Source: Sphingomonas oligoaromativorans
GTDB taxonomy: Bacteria > Pseudomonadota > Alphaproteobacteria > Sphingomonadales > Sphingomonadaceae
Length of the DNA: 64,000 nucleotides
Reading direction: 5' to 3'
Assembly (NCBI RefSeq): GCF_011762195.1
Contig: NZ_JAASQK010000005.1
Span: 186,001 to 250,000 of the forward strand
Below, one piece after another: positions 1-8,292 of the stretch. Below the pieces are notes generated by a model. The model ran no database searches, was not told the DNA's origin, and saw nothing but the letters and a program-made list of their open reading frames with translations. Within the stretch, counting starts at the first letter, position 1. Every line of letters begins with the position of its first letter. Made by a program: the position numbers and the translations under genes.

Positions 1-1
1 T

Positions 2-1306
2 CCGGCCAACCTCGCCGGGCTGTCGAAGAACTTCGGCAATTCCGGCATGGCGACCCGCACCACCGAATATCGCATCGATCGCGGCGGCGTGATCTCCACG
101 CTGCGCGCCTCGCTCGGCAATCATGAGATCGAGATCGGCGGCTGGTACGAACGCCAGAGCACGTCCGCCTATCGCCGCTGGTACGCGTTCGATATCGACA
201 ACCCGACGACGCCCTATCAGCGCCCGCTCAACCTCGCGAACCCGCTCATCACGCAATATGGCAGCGAAGTGCGGGTCAACGAATATCAGTACCATGTGCA
301 GGACGCCTGGCACATCCGCCCGAACATCACGCTCCAGGCGGGCTTCAAGGGCGAGTTCCAGGATGCCAACCAGCGCGTGACCGTGCAGCCGATCCCCGGC
401 TCCTTCTCCGGCTCGCGTGAGCTTCCCAACGGCAGCATCAAGACCAACCGCGGCTTCCTGCCGCAGGTCGGCGGCACCTGGGACGTGACCGGCCACGACC
501 AGCTCTTCTTCAACATCCAGAAGAATATGCGCCAGTTCCAGACGAGCGCCGCGGCCGGCCTCTCGCCCTTCGCGCTGGGCAGCCAGACGCTGTTCGACGC
601 CTTCAAGGCCAACACCAAGCCGGAGACGAGCTGGACCTACGAGTTCGGCGCGCGCACCCAGCATGAGCTGCATCTCGGCCCGATCACCGGCTTCGAGGGC
701 CAGCTCAGCTATTATCACGTCAACTTCCAGAACCGCCTGCTGGCCGTCAGCCCGACCCAGACGATCACCGCGATCGTCAGCGGCGCCACGATCATCAACA
801 ATGTCGGCGGGGTGACCACCGACGGCGTCGACATCGCCGGCACGCTGCACTTCGGCCCGCACTTCTCGTTCTACGACGCGCTGTCGTACAACAACTCGGC
901 GTTCGACGATAACTACGTCACCGGCTCGGGCGCCAGCCAGACCACCGTGCTCACCAAGGGCAAGAAGGTGCCGGGTTCGCCGGATTGGCTGAACAAGTTC
1001 ATCGCGTCCGCCAATTACGGCATCTTCGATGTGCAGCTCGTCGGCGACTATATGGGCAAGCGCTACGCCACCTACACCAACGATCTGCACGTTCCGGGCT
1101 ATTTCACCATGTCGGCCCGCCTCGGCGCGAAGGTGCCGCTGGGCGCCAACAGCGTCATCCACGAGCTCAACCTCAGCCTGAACGTGACCAACCTCACCGA
1201 CAAGAAGGCGGCTTCCACGCTGTCGATCGGCGCGGCGTCCGGCACCTACAATTATTTCCCCGTGGCGCCGCGCGAAGTGTTCGGCACCATCGGCTTCAAG
1301 TTCTGA
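2..1306 (+). CDS. TonB-dependent receptor, C-terminal part (partial)
   Basis: The frame is open from the left edge, so the gene starts outside the window; 434 codons are visible. The sequence has the alternating polar/aromatic pattern of outer-membrane beta-barrel strands. Near the end it carries the NVTNLTDKKAAS stretch typical of the last strands of TonB-dependent receptors, and it finishes ...GTIGFKF with the terminal Phe expected for BAM-dependent insertion. The plug domain and TonB box are not visible. Such receptors take up large or scarce nutrients across the outer membrane using TonB energy. The substrate cannot be read from this part; the neighbouring beta-glucosidase, glucokinase and GntR genes suggest a carbohydrate, and the adjacent glycerophosphodiesterase a phospholipid headgroup. 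It ends 17 bases before the next gene and is probably co-transcribed with it. Confidence 0.85.
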   Translation, partial: PANLAGLSKNFGNSGMATRTTEYRIDRGGVISTLRASLGNHEIEIGGWYERQSTSAYRRWYAFDIDNPTTPYQRPLNLANPLITQYGSEVRVNEYQYHVQDAWHIRPNITLQAGFKGEFQDANQRVTVQPIPGSFSGSRELPNGSIKTNRGFLPQVGGTWDVTGHDQLFFNIQKNMRQFQTSAAAGLSPFALGSQTLFDAFKANTKPETSWTYEFGARTQHELHLGPITGFEGQLSYYHVNFQNRLLAVSPTQTITAIVSGATIINNVGGVTTDGVDIAGTLHFGPHFSFYDALSYNNSAFDDNYVTGSGASQTTVLTKGKKVPGSPDWLNKFIASANYGIFDVQLVGDYMGKRYATYTNDLHVPGYFTMSARLGAKVPLGANSVIHELNLSLNVTNLTDKKAASTLSIGAASGTYNYFPVAPREVFGTIGFKF

Positions 1307-1323
1307 TAGGAAGGCGCCGGGAG

Positions 1324-2445
1324 ATGATCCGCATGACACGACGCGAAGCGCTGACGGCTTCCGGCGCCGCCCTCCTCGCCTCCACCACCGTCGCGGGGCG
1401 CGCGGCGGCGGCGGAAGCGAAGAAGATCCCGATCTACGGCCATCGGGGCGCCTCCGCGCTTCGGCCCGAACATACGCTCGCCTCTTACGCCAAGGCGATC
1501 GCCGACGGGGCGGACTTCATCGAGCCCGATCTCGTCCCCACCAAGGACGGCGTGCTGATCGTCCGGCACGAGAACAACATCGCCGAGACGACCGACATCG
1601 CCAGCCACCCCGAGTTCGCGGATCGCAAGACCGAGAAGGTGATCGACGGGCAGAAGCAGGTCGGCTGGTTCACCGAGGACTTCACGCTCGCCGAGCTGAA
1701 GAGGCTGCGCGCCAAGGAGCGGCTCGGCCAGCTCCGCCCGCAGAACGCCGCGATGGACGGCTGGTTCGATCTGGTGACCTGGGCCGAGATGATCGACTTC
1801 GCCGCCGCCGAATCGCTCGCGCGCGGCCGCACCATCGGGCTGGTGCCCGAGATCAAGCATAGCACCTATTTCGCCTCGATCGGCCTGCCGATGGAGGACC
1901 GCTTCCTCGCCAGCCTCGCCGCCCATCACTACACGCGCACCGCGCCGGTGGTGATCCAGTCGTTCGAGACGGCGAACCTGAAATATCTCCGCCAGAAGCT
2001 CGGCCGCCCCACGAACATCCAGCTCATGCAGCTCACCGCCGGCGAGGACGTGCCCCCCGCCGACATCGCCAAGGCCGGCGGCAAGACCAGCTACAACGAT
2101 CTGATGAAGCCCGAGGGCCTCGCCGGGATCGCGCGCTATGCCGACATCCTCGCGCCCGACACGCGGACCATCATCCCGCTTGGGCCAGACGGCCGTCTCG
2201 CCAAGCCTTCGCCGGTGACGGCGGACGCGCACAAGGCCGGTCTGCTCGTCCAGCCCTGGACCTTCCGGCCGGAAAACTATTTCCTCGCCAGGGATTTCCA
2301 GGACGCCAACGGCCCGGCCGCCCGCAATGTCGCGGGATCGGTGGCGGAGATTCGCGCCTATCTCGCCGCCGGCATCGACGGCTTCTTCACCGACGATCCC
2401 GCGATCGGCCGGCAGGCGATCGACCAGCAATCGACGCATTCCTGA
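1324..2445 (+). CDS. Glycerophosphodiester phosphodiesterase (GlpQ-like), exported
   Basis: A 373-aa protein that should hydrolyse glycerophosphodiesters to glycerol-3-phosphate plus alcohol, in the periplasm. The N terminus (MTRREALTASGAALLAS) has a twin-arginine-like start, a hydrophobic core and an Ala-rich cleavage region, so Tat or Sec export is expected. The GDPD signature is clear: YGHRGAS at residues 38-44 with His40, then PEHT at 48-51, FIEPDL with Glu67 and Asp69, His82 and a later LVPEIKHS. The C-terminal IDGFFTDDP is the usual end of the fold. The ATG at 1324 is used; the ATG at 1333 is equally possible. The gene follows the TonB receptor closely, which fits a receptor-plus-periplasmic-enzyme unit. 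Confidence 0.85.
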   Translation: MIRMTRREALTASGAALLASTTVAGRAAAAEAKKIPIYGHRGASALRPEHTLASYAKAIADGADFIEPDLVPTKDGVLIVRHENNIAETTDIASHPEFADRKTEKVIDGQKQVGWFTEDFTLAELKRLRAKERLGQLRPQNAAMDGWFDLVTWAEMIDFAAAESLARGRTIGLVPEIKHSTYFASIGLPMEDRFLASLAAHHYTRTAPVVIQSFETANLKYLRQKLGRPTNIQLMQLTAGEDVPPADIAKAGGKTSYNDLMKPEGLAGIARYADILAPDTRTIIPLGPDGRLAKPSPVTADAHKAGLLVQPWTFRPENYFLARDFQDANGPAARNVAGSVAEIRAYLAAGIDGFFTDDPAIGRQAIDQQSTHS

Positions 2446-2458
2446 TCTGACAAATCTT

Positions 2459-2490
2459 GCCCTGTCGCCGCAGATGCGCGACGACAGGGC
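2459..2490. promoter_or_regulatory. 9-bp inverted repeat just before the gntR start
   Basis: GCCCTGTCG (2459-2467) and CGACAGGGC (2482-2490) form perfect 9-bp arms with a 14-base spacer. The right arm ends one base before the ATG at 2492. It could be an autoregulatory operator or a hairpin masking the ribosome binding site. If translation starts instead at the ATG at 2474, the right arm would be coding. Confidence 0.4.
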
Positions 2491-2491
2491 C

Positions 2492-3232
2492 ATGACGGAA
2501 CAGGGTCTGCCCACCAATCGCGCGCTCTCCGGGCGCAACCTCACCTATGGCCTGCTCGACGAGCTGGGCCGGGCGATCGTCACCGGCGCGTTCACCGATA
2601 CGCCCTTCCCCACCGAGGCGGATCTGGCCAAGCATTACAGCGTCAGCCGCTCGGTGACGCGCGAGGCGGTGAAGATGCTCACCGCCAAGGGGCTGCTCTC
2701 CGCCCGTCCGCGCCAGGGCACGGTGGTGCGGCCCGAATCCGCGTGGAATCTGTTCGACCCGGACGTTCTGCGCTGGCTGCTGGAGCGGAAATTCTCGCTG
2801 GTGCTGCTGCGCCAGTTCAGCGAGTTGCGCGTCACCATCGAACCGGGCGCCGCCGCGCTCGCCGCCCGTGCCGGCACGCCGGAAGGGCTCGCGCTGATCG
2901 AGGCGGGCTATCGCCGCATGGTCGCCGCCGAGGAAGGGCGCGATGACGCGCTGGACGCGGACATCGCCTTCCACGTCTCGATCCTTCAGGCGTCGGGCAA
3001 CCCCTTCTACGCCCAGTTCCGCGACGTGGTGGTGACGGCGCTGCGCACGTCGATCCTGTTCACCAACCGCTTCAAGGGCCGCACCGCGAGCCTGCCCGCC
3101 CATCGCGCCGTGAAGGACGCGATCGAGGCGCGCGATCCCGAGGCGGCGCAGGCCGCGATGGATTACATCATCCGCGACGTGCTGGTGCTGATCGACGCCG
3201 CCGAGCAGCAGGACGCCAACGCCACCGTCTGA
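2492..3232 (+). CDS. GntR-family (FadR/FCD) transcriptional regulator
   Basis: A 246-aa DNA-binding regulator. The N-terminal winged helix-turn-helix (about residues 15-80) includes LPTEADLAKHYSVSRSVTREAVKML in pieces typical of GntR proteins. The C-terminal all-helical FCD ligand domain has the D-x3-H metal-site pattern (DIAFH) and a later PAHR His. FCD regulators usually respond to small organic acids such as gluconate, galactonate or fatty acyl-CoA. The setting beside sugar genes and not far from an Entner-Doudoroff aldolase suggests a sugar acid, but the effector cannot be read. The start at 2492 gives the usual family N terminus; an in-frame ATG at 2474 would add six residues. It converges on the GH3 gene, with a strong hairpin between them. 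Confidence 0.85.
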   Translation: MTEQGLPTNRALSGRNLTYGLLDELGRAIVTGAFTDTPFPTEADLAKHYSVSRSVTREAVKMLTAKGLLSARPRQGTVVRPESAWNLFDPDVLRWLLERKFSLVLLRQFSELRVTIEPGAAALAARAGTPEGLALIEAGYRRMVAAEEGRDDALDADIAFHVSILQASGNPFYAQFRDVVVTALRTSILFTNRFKGRTASLPAHRAVKDAIEARDPEAAQAAMDYIIRDVLVLIDAAEQQDANATV

Positions 3233-3239
3233 GCCCCTC

Positions 3240-3269
3240 GCCCCGTTCGCGTATCGGCGCGAACGGGGC
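3240..3269. terminator. Hairpin between convergent gntR and GH3 genes
   Basis: A perfect 12-bp stem (3240-3251 with 3258-3269) and a six-base loop lies between two convergent genes, consistent with a bidirectional terminator. There is no clear U-run on either side. Confidence 0.6.
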
Positions 3270-3280
3270 AGTCGAACGGC

Positions 3281-5752
3281 TTACTTTGCCGCCGGTGCGC
3301 CGGGGCAGACCGCGCCCGCCGGATCGGTATCGAGCTTCACGCCCACGATCGACACGGTGAAGCCCGCGTCACCGCCCAGCACGAAGGGCTGGGTGACATG
3401 GCCGACATCCGCGCCCGCCGCCTTGAAGCAGGCGAGCGGCAGCTTCACGCTCGTCCACTGGCCGGGGGTGGCGGCGGCGAACAGGCTGGTGGCATCCACC
3501 GGCGTCGCCTGATCGCCGACGCTCAGCGTCACCTTGCCCTTGGGCGCGGTGTCGACGCGATAGTCGATGCGGAGGCTGAGCTGTGCGTTGGTCTGGCGCG
3601 TCAGGTCGATCGACGGACCGGAGACGCGGACATGGCCGGCGCCGGTGAAGGCATATTGGCGCGCGCCCTCCTGCTTGCCGCCGCCGTCGACATTCTTCTC
3701 CGTGACCGCGCCGTCGCTGCCGAGCTTCCACGGCGCCACCGCCTTGCCCGGCACATAATAGACCGAGATGTTGGCGAGCGAGGCATCCACGCCCGCCACT
3801 TCGCTGAGCTGCGGGATCGTCTTGTGATCGGCATAGGTCAGGCCATAGCCATAAGCGAAGAGCGGATCGTAGCCCGGCTGGCCGACATTGTTGGCGAACT
3901 GCCCGGCGGTCTTCGGCCAGCTATAGCTGAGCTTGCCCCGGAAATCCTTGTTCGGCGTGCCGTCCTTCTTCGCCACCAGCACGTCGGCGACGCCCTCGCC
4001 CTCCGAGCCCGGCAGGAAGGCCGCGACGAACGCGTCGGACTGGTTCAGCTCCGGGTTCACCCACAGCGGGCGGCCCGAGATGAACACCGAGACGACCGGG
4101 ATGCCCTGCGCCTTCAGCGCTTTCAACTCCGCCAGCGCCTGCTTGTCGCCGGGCTGGAACTCCAGCGTCGAAATGTCGCCGACCATCTCGGCATAGGGCG
4201 TCTCGCCGAACACGACGACGGCAACGTCCGGCTTGGCACCCGTCACCTTGCCGTCGCGGCTCAGCGTCGCGGTGCCGCCCGCCGCCTCGATCGCGGACTT
4301 GAGCCCGCCCCAGATCGAGGTCGCACCGGGGAAGTCGGCATTGGTGTTGCCCGTGCCCTGCCACGAGAGCGTCCAGCCGCCCGTCTGCATCCCGATATCG
4401 TCGGCGTGCGTGCCGGTGACGAGCACCTTCTGGCCCGGCCGGATCGGCAGCAGCGCGTTGTTGTTCTTGAGCAGCACCAGCGATTCCGCGACCGCCTGAC
4501 GTGCGATCGCGCGATGCTCGGGCGAGCCGAGGATATTCTTCTGCTCATAAGGCCGCGCCGGATCGAACAGGCCGAGCTTCACCTTCACGCGCAGGATGCG
4601 GCGCACCGCATCGTCGACGCGGGCCATCGGGATGGTGCCGTCCTGCACCTCCTTCAGCGTGTTGTCGAACAGCGCCTTCCAGTCGGACGGCACCATCGCC
4701 ATGTCGAGCCCGGCGTTGAAGCTCTGCGGGCAGTCGGCGGTGGTGCAGCCCGGCACCTGACCATGCGCGTTCCAGTCGCCGACCACGAAGCCCTCGAAGC
4801 CGAGCCTGCCCTTCAGCACATCGGTCAGCAGTGACTTGTTGCCGTGATTCTTGACGCCGTTCCACGAGGAGAAGCTCGCCATCACGGTCATCGCGCCGGC
4901 GTCGATGCCGGAGATGTAGCCGGGGGCGTGCGTCTCGATCAGCGTCTTCTCGTCGATCTGGGCGTCACCCTGATCGATGCCATTGTGGGTGCCGCCATCG
5001 GCGAGGAAATGCTTGATCGAGGCCGCGACCTTGCCGTTCTGGATGCGGCCCGTGCCCGGCGCGCCCTGAAGCCCGCGCACCATCGCGGCGGAATAGAGCT
5101 TCGTGATGTCCGGGCGCTCCGAATAGCCCTCATAGGTGCGGCCCCAGCGATCGTCCTGCGGCACCGTCACCGTCGGGCCGAACGCCCAGTCGAAGCCCGA
5201 CGCCGCGCTCTCCTGCGCCGTCGCAGCCCCGATCTTCTCCATCAGCGCCGGATCGCGCATCGCGCCGAGGCCGATATTGTGCGGGAAGATGGTCGCGCCG
5301 AAGACGTTGGAATTGCCGTGGACCGAATCCATGCCGAAGATCGTCGGGATCGGCACATGGCCGGGGCGCTTCTCGATCGAGACCTGACGGAAGGCCTCCG
5401 CCGTCTTGATCCAGTCGCCCACCGGACCGCGATCATTGCCGGAAAGCGGCGGGGAGTTGCCGCCGCCCAGCACCGAGCCCAGCGGATATTCGCGCAGCTC
5501 CTTCGGCTTCACCGAGGCGATGTCGCCCTGGATCATCTGGCCGACCTTCTCACGCAGGCTCATCTGCTTCATCAGCGACGTCACGAAGGCCTCGGTCTTC
5601 GCGTCGACCAGGCCGACGCTGTGCGCCGCCGGCCAGAGCGCCGGGTGCGCGGTCGCGTTCGCCGGCAACGGCACGAAAGCCGGCGCTGCCAGCACGGGCA
5701 CGGACGAAGCAGCAGCGATCGCGATCAGGCTCGCGGTGATGAGTGCGCGCAT
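3281..5752 (-). CDS. Secreted glycoside hydrolase family 3 beta-glucosidase (exo-beta-glucan hydrolase type)
   Basis: An 823-aa enzyme expected to release glucose from beta-linked glucans in the periplasm or outside the cell. A signal peptide (MRALITASLIAIAAASSVPVLAA) is followed by the GH3 N-terminal barrel (about 50-370) with GMDSVHG, IKHFLADGGT and the nucleophile motif GFVVGDWNAHG, in which Asp326 is the likely catalytic nucleophile. The GH3 C-terminal domain (about 410-630) ends with FAYGYGLTY. A further C-terminal beta domain (about 660-810) resembles the ExoP galactose-binding-like domain found in sphingomonad and gammaproteobacterial exoglucanases. The start at 5752 has AGGAGAGG upstream; a longer frame to 5845 would bury the signal peptide. 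It is divergent from glk across a region with a LacI-type palindrome, so the product glucose would feed the neighbouring kinase. Confidence 0.92.
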   Translation of the reverse strand: MRALITASLIAIAAASSVPVLAAPAFVPLPANATAHPALWPAAHSVGLVDAKTEAFVTSLMKQMSLREKVGQMIQGDIASVKPKELREYPLGSVLGGGNSPPLSGNDRGPVGDWIKTAEAFRQVSIEKRPGHVPIPTIFGMDSVHGNSNVFGATIFPHNIGLGAMRDPALMEKIGAATAQESAASGFDWAFGPTVTVPQDDRWGRTYEGYSERPDITKLYSAAMVRGLQGAPGTGRIQNGKVAASIKHFLADGGTHNGIDQGDAQIDEKTLIETHAPGYISGIDAGAMTVMASFSSWNGVKNHGNKSLLTDVLKGRLGFEGFVVGDWNAHGQVPGCTTADCPQSFNAGLDMAMVPSDWKALFDNTLKEVQDGTIPMARVDDAVRRILRVKVKLGLFDPARPYEQKNILGSPEHRAIARQAVAESLVLLKNNNALLPIRPGQKVLVTGTHADDIGMQTGGWTLSWQGTGNTNADFPGATSIWGGLKSAIEAAGGTATLSRDGKVTGAKPDVAVVVFGETPYAEMVGDISTLEFQPGDKQALAELKALKAQGIPVVSVFISGRPLWVNPELNQSDAFVAAFLPGSEGEGVADVLVAKKDGTPNKDFRGKLSYSWPKTAGQFANNVGQPGYDPLFAYGYGLTYADHKTIPQLSEVAGVDASLANISVYYVPGKAVAPWKLGSDGAVTEKNVDGGGKQEGARQYAFTGAGHVRVSGPSIDLTRQTNAQLSLRIDYRVDTAPKGKVTLSVGDQATPVDATSLFAAATPGQWTSVKLPLACFKAAGADVGHVTQPFVLGGDAGFTVSIVGVKLDTDPAGAVCPGAPAAK

Positions 5753-5827
5753 GGGAAACCTCTCCTGGACTGTGCGATCAGCGGCCGCACCTCGGTCGAT
5801 CCACCACCCTATTTCGAGGAGGGCATG

Positions 5828-5846
5828 GATGACAAGCGCTGTCATC
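5828..5846. promoter_or_regulatory. LacI-type operator candidate between GH3 gene and glk
   Basis: GATGACA-AGCGC-TGTCATC: perfect 7-bp arms around a CG-containing centre, 76 bases before the GH3 start and 85 before glk. CG-centred palindromes of this kind are the usual sites of LacI-family sugar repressors. No LacI gene lies in the window. Confidence 0.55.
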
Positions 5847-5930
5847 TCGCGAACGGGGATGCTACAGCCGTGCCATTCATGCGGTCATAGCCGGCGAGGG
5901 GCTGCTGGCGGACCGACTGGGAGAGGCTGG

Positions 5931-6905
5931 ATGACCGAACTCGTCGCCGTCGATATCGGCGGGACCAATGCACGTTTCACCATCGCCACCGTGCGCGACG
6001 ATGGTTCGATCGATCTGGGCGAAGTGGTAACGCTCCACACCCACGCCTATGCCAGCCTGCGCAGCGCGTGGGAGGCGTTCGCCGAGAAGATCGGTCGCCC
6101 CCTGCCCGATGCGGGGGCGATCGCCATCGCCGCGCCGGTGGATGGCTCCGTCATCAAGCTCACCAACAGCCCATGGGTGATCCGCCCGTCGCTGATCCCG
6201 TCGGTGCTGGGGCTGGAGCGCTACACCCTCATCAACGATTTCGGCGCGGTCGCCTATGCGGTGAGCCGGGTGCAGGACAAGGATCTGCGCCATCTGTGCG
6301 GCCCGGACGAGCCGCTCGGCAAGGAGGGCACGATCAGCGTCGTCGGCCCCGGCACCGGGCTCGGCGTGGCGCAGCTCCATCGCCAGAACGGCCGGATCAC
6401 GGTCGTGGAGACCGAGGGCGGCCATATCGACTTCGCCCCGCTCGACAAGCTGGAGGACCAGATTCTCGAGCGGCTGCGCCAGCGTTATCGCCGCGTCTCG
6501 ATCGAGCGCCTCGTCTCCGGCCCCGGCCTCTCCAACATCTATGAGGCGCTGGCCGCGATCGAGGGCCGCATCGTCCCCGTCGGCGACGACAAGGAGCTGT
6601 GGAAGCTGGCGCTGAGCGGCGAGGACATCCTCGCGGCGGCGGCGCTCGACCGCTTCTGCCTGACATTGGGGGCGGTAGCGGGCGACCTCGCCCTTGCCCA
6701 TGGCGCGTGGAGCGGCACCGTGATCGCCGGCGGCGTCGGCGCGCGCGTGGCGGATCATCTGCCGATCTCGGGCTTTGCCGGCCGCTATATGGCCAAGGGC
6801 CGCTTCGAAGCCCGCATGGCCCGCATCCCGGTGAAGCTCATCACGCACGAGCAGCCCGGCCTGCTCGGCGCCGCCGCGGCCTTCGCGGAAAAGCACTGCC
6901 GCTGA
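5931..6905 (+). CDS. glk: Glucokinase
   Basis: A 324-aa cytoplasmic kinase making glucose-6-phosphate from glucose and ATP. The N-terminal phosphate-binding motif is AVDIGGTNARFTIA, followed by INDFGAVAYAV, the GPGTGLGVAQL loop and TEGGHIDFAPLD, which carries the Glu/His pair of the Glk (non-ROK) family. Length matches the family. The gene is divergent from the GH3 beta-glucosidase and probably shares control with it. Its product enters the Entner-Doudoroff route, the usual glycolytic path in sphingomonads, and the aldolase of that route is encoded at 18.2 kb. The ATG at 5931 is preceded by a GGGAGAGG-like ribosome site; longer readings have no support. Confidence 0.92.
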   Translation: MTELVAVDIGGTNARFTIATVRDDGSIDLGEVVTLHTHAYASLRSAWEAFAEKIGRPLPDAGAIAIAAPVDGSVIKLTNSPWVIRPSLIPSVLGLERYTLINDFGAVAYAVSRVQDKDLRHLCGPDEPLGKEGTISVVGPGTGLGVAQLHRQNGRITVVETEGGHIDFAPLDKLEDQILERLRQRYRRVSIERLVSGPGLSNIYEALAAIEGRIVPVGDDKELWKLALSGEDILAAAALDRFCLTLGAVAGDLALAHGAWSGTVIAGGVGARVADHLPISGFAGRYMAKGRFEARMARIPVKLITHEQPGLLGAAAAFAEKHCR

Positions 6906-6931
6906 ACCGTCCCGCCGCATCTCTTCGCACT

Positions 6932-6958
6932 TGCAGCATGAGGCTTTTCCTCACTGCA
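6932..6958. terminator. Intergenic hairpin after glk
   Basis: TGCAG-ca-TGAGG-ctttt-CCTCA-CTGCA forms a 10-bp stem with a two-base bulge in the 74-base gap between glk and the MFS gene. No U-run follows, so it may be a weak terminator or a processing hairpin. Confidence 0.35.
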
Positions 6959-6979
6959 CCAAGGGCGTAGAGGTGCGGC

Positions 6980-8242
6980 ATGGATGGAACCAGCCACGCC
7001 GAGCAGATGAACCCCGCCGTCGCGAAGCCGGGGCCTCATGCGGGGATAGGTTTCCGGGAATTTGTGGGGATCGTCGCCTCGATGATGGCGATGGTGGCGC
7101 TGGCGATCGACACGATGCTGCCGGCGCTGCCCGCGATCGGCACTTCGCTCGGCATCGTGCAGGAGAATGAGCGGCAGCTCATCGTCACCGCCTTCCTGCT
7201 CGGCCTCGGCTCGGCGCAGCTTATCTATGGCCCGCTGTCGGATCGATTCGGGCGCCGCCCGCTGCTCCTGTTCGGCACGGGCGCCTATGTCCTCTTCAGC
7301 ATCGGCGTGGCGCTGGCGCCGAGCTTCGGCGTGCTGCTGGCTTTCCGCCTGCTTCAGGGCATGTCGGTGGCCGCCACCCGCGTCGTCACCATCTCGGTGG
7401 TGCGCGACTGCTATGGCGGGCGGCAGATGGCCCGCGTGATGAGCCTCGCCTTCATGGTGTTCCTGGCCATCCCGGTGATGGCGCCGTCGATCGGGCAATT
7501 CTTCCTGCTGTTCCTGCCGTGGCGGGGGCTGTTCTGGGTGCTGGCGGCCTATGGGCTGTTCGTGCTGACCTGGCTCACCACCCGCCTGCCCGAGACGCTG
7601 CATCCCGAATATCGCCGGCCGGTCGACGTCGCATCGATTTTCTCGGCCATCCGCCGCTCGCTCACCGCGCGGCAGGCGGTCGGCTATATGCTCGCCCAGA
7701 CGGTGATTTCGGGCGCGCTCTACGGTTTCATCAATTCGGTGCAGCAGATCTTCGCAGACGCCTTCCACGCGCCCAGGCTGATGCCGCTGGTGTTCGCCGC
7801 GATCGCGGGGATGATGGCGCTCGCCTCGCTCATCAACTCGCGCATCGTCGAGAAGCTGGGCACGCGCCGCGTGTCGCACAGCGCGCTGCTCGGCTTCGTG
7901 GCGATCGAGCTGGGGCATTTCCTGATCGCCTGGACGGGCCATGAGACGCTGCTGAGCTTCGCCCTGTTCCAGGCGACGGCGATGTTCTGCTTCGGCCTGT
8001 CGATGGCCAATTTCGGCGCGATGGCGATGGAGCCGCTGGCCGAGGTGGCGGGGACGGCGGCCTCGGTACAGGGCTTCGTCACCACCGTGGGCGGCGCGCT
8101 GCTGGGCTTCGGAATCGGCCAGAGCTTCGACGGAACCAGCCTGCCGATGACGGCGGGCTTCGCGGTGGCGGGGGTCGTCGGGCTCGGGATCGTGTTCGCC
8201 ACCGAAGGCGGGCGCCTGTTCCACCCGCGCATGGGCTCGTAA
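6980..8242 (+). CDS. MFS drug-resistance transporter, Bcr/CflA family
   Basis: A 420-aa inner-membrane protein with about 12 hydrophobic helices. The loop after helix 2 reads GPLSDRFGRRPLLLFG, the classic MFS motif A, and the LLQGMSVAATRVV region matches the drug:H+ antiporter group. The layout resembles Bcr/CflA exporters (bicyclomycin, sulfonamide or dipeptide efflux). Although it sits next to glk, the sequence looks like an exporter and not a sugar importer. The start at 6980 has a GAGG upstream; the ATG at 7007 is an alternative giving a shorter N tail. Confidence 0.85.
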   Translation: MDGTSHAEQMNPAVAKPGPHAGIGFREFVGIVASMMAMVALAIDTMLPALPAIGTSLGIVQENERQLIVTAFLLGLGSAQLIYGPLSDRFGRRPLLLFGTGAYVLFSIGVALAPSFGVLLAFRLLQGMSVAATRVVTISVVRDCYGGRQMARVMSLAFMVFLAIPVMAPSIGQFFLLFLPWRGLFWVLAAYGLFVLTWLTTRLPETLHPEYRRPVDVASIFSAIRRSLTARQAVGYMLAQTVISGALYGFINSVQQIFADAFHAPRLMPLVFAAIAGMMALASLINSRIVEKLGTRRVSHSALLGFVAIELGHFLIAWTGHETLLSFALFQATAMFCFGLSMANFGAMAMEPLAEVAGTAASVQGFVTTVGGALLGFGIGQSFDGTSLPMTAGFAVAGVVGLGIVFATEGGRLFHPRMGS

Positions 8243-8250
8243 GGCCCCGT

Positions 8251-8282
8251 CCGCCATCCCGGACCGGCATCCGGGATGGCGG
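8251..8282. terminator. Perfect 13-bp hairpin between convergent MFS and bkd genes
   Basis: Arms 8251-8263 and 8270-8282 are perfect complements around a six-base loop, between the MFS stop and the end of the E2 gene. It is likely a bidirectional terminator. Its CATCCCGG core also resembles the dispersed intergenic repeats elsewhere in the window. Confidence 0.55.
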
Positions 8283-8292
8283 GAAGACAGGG

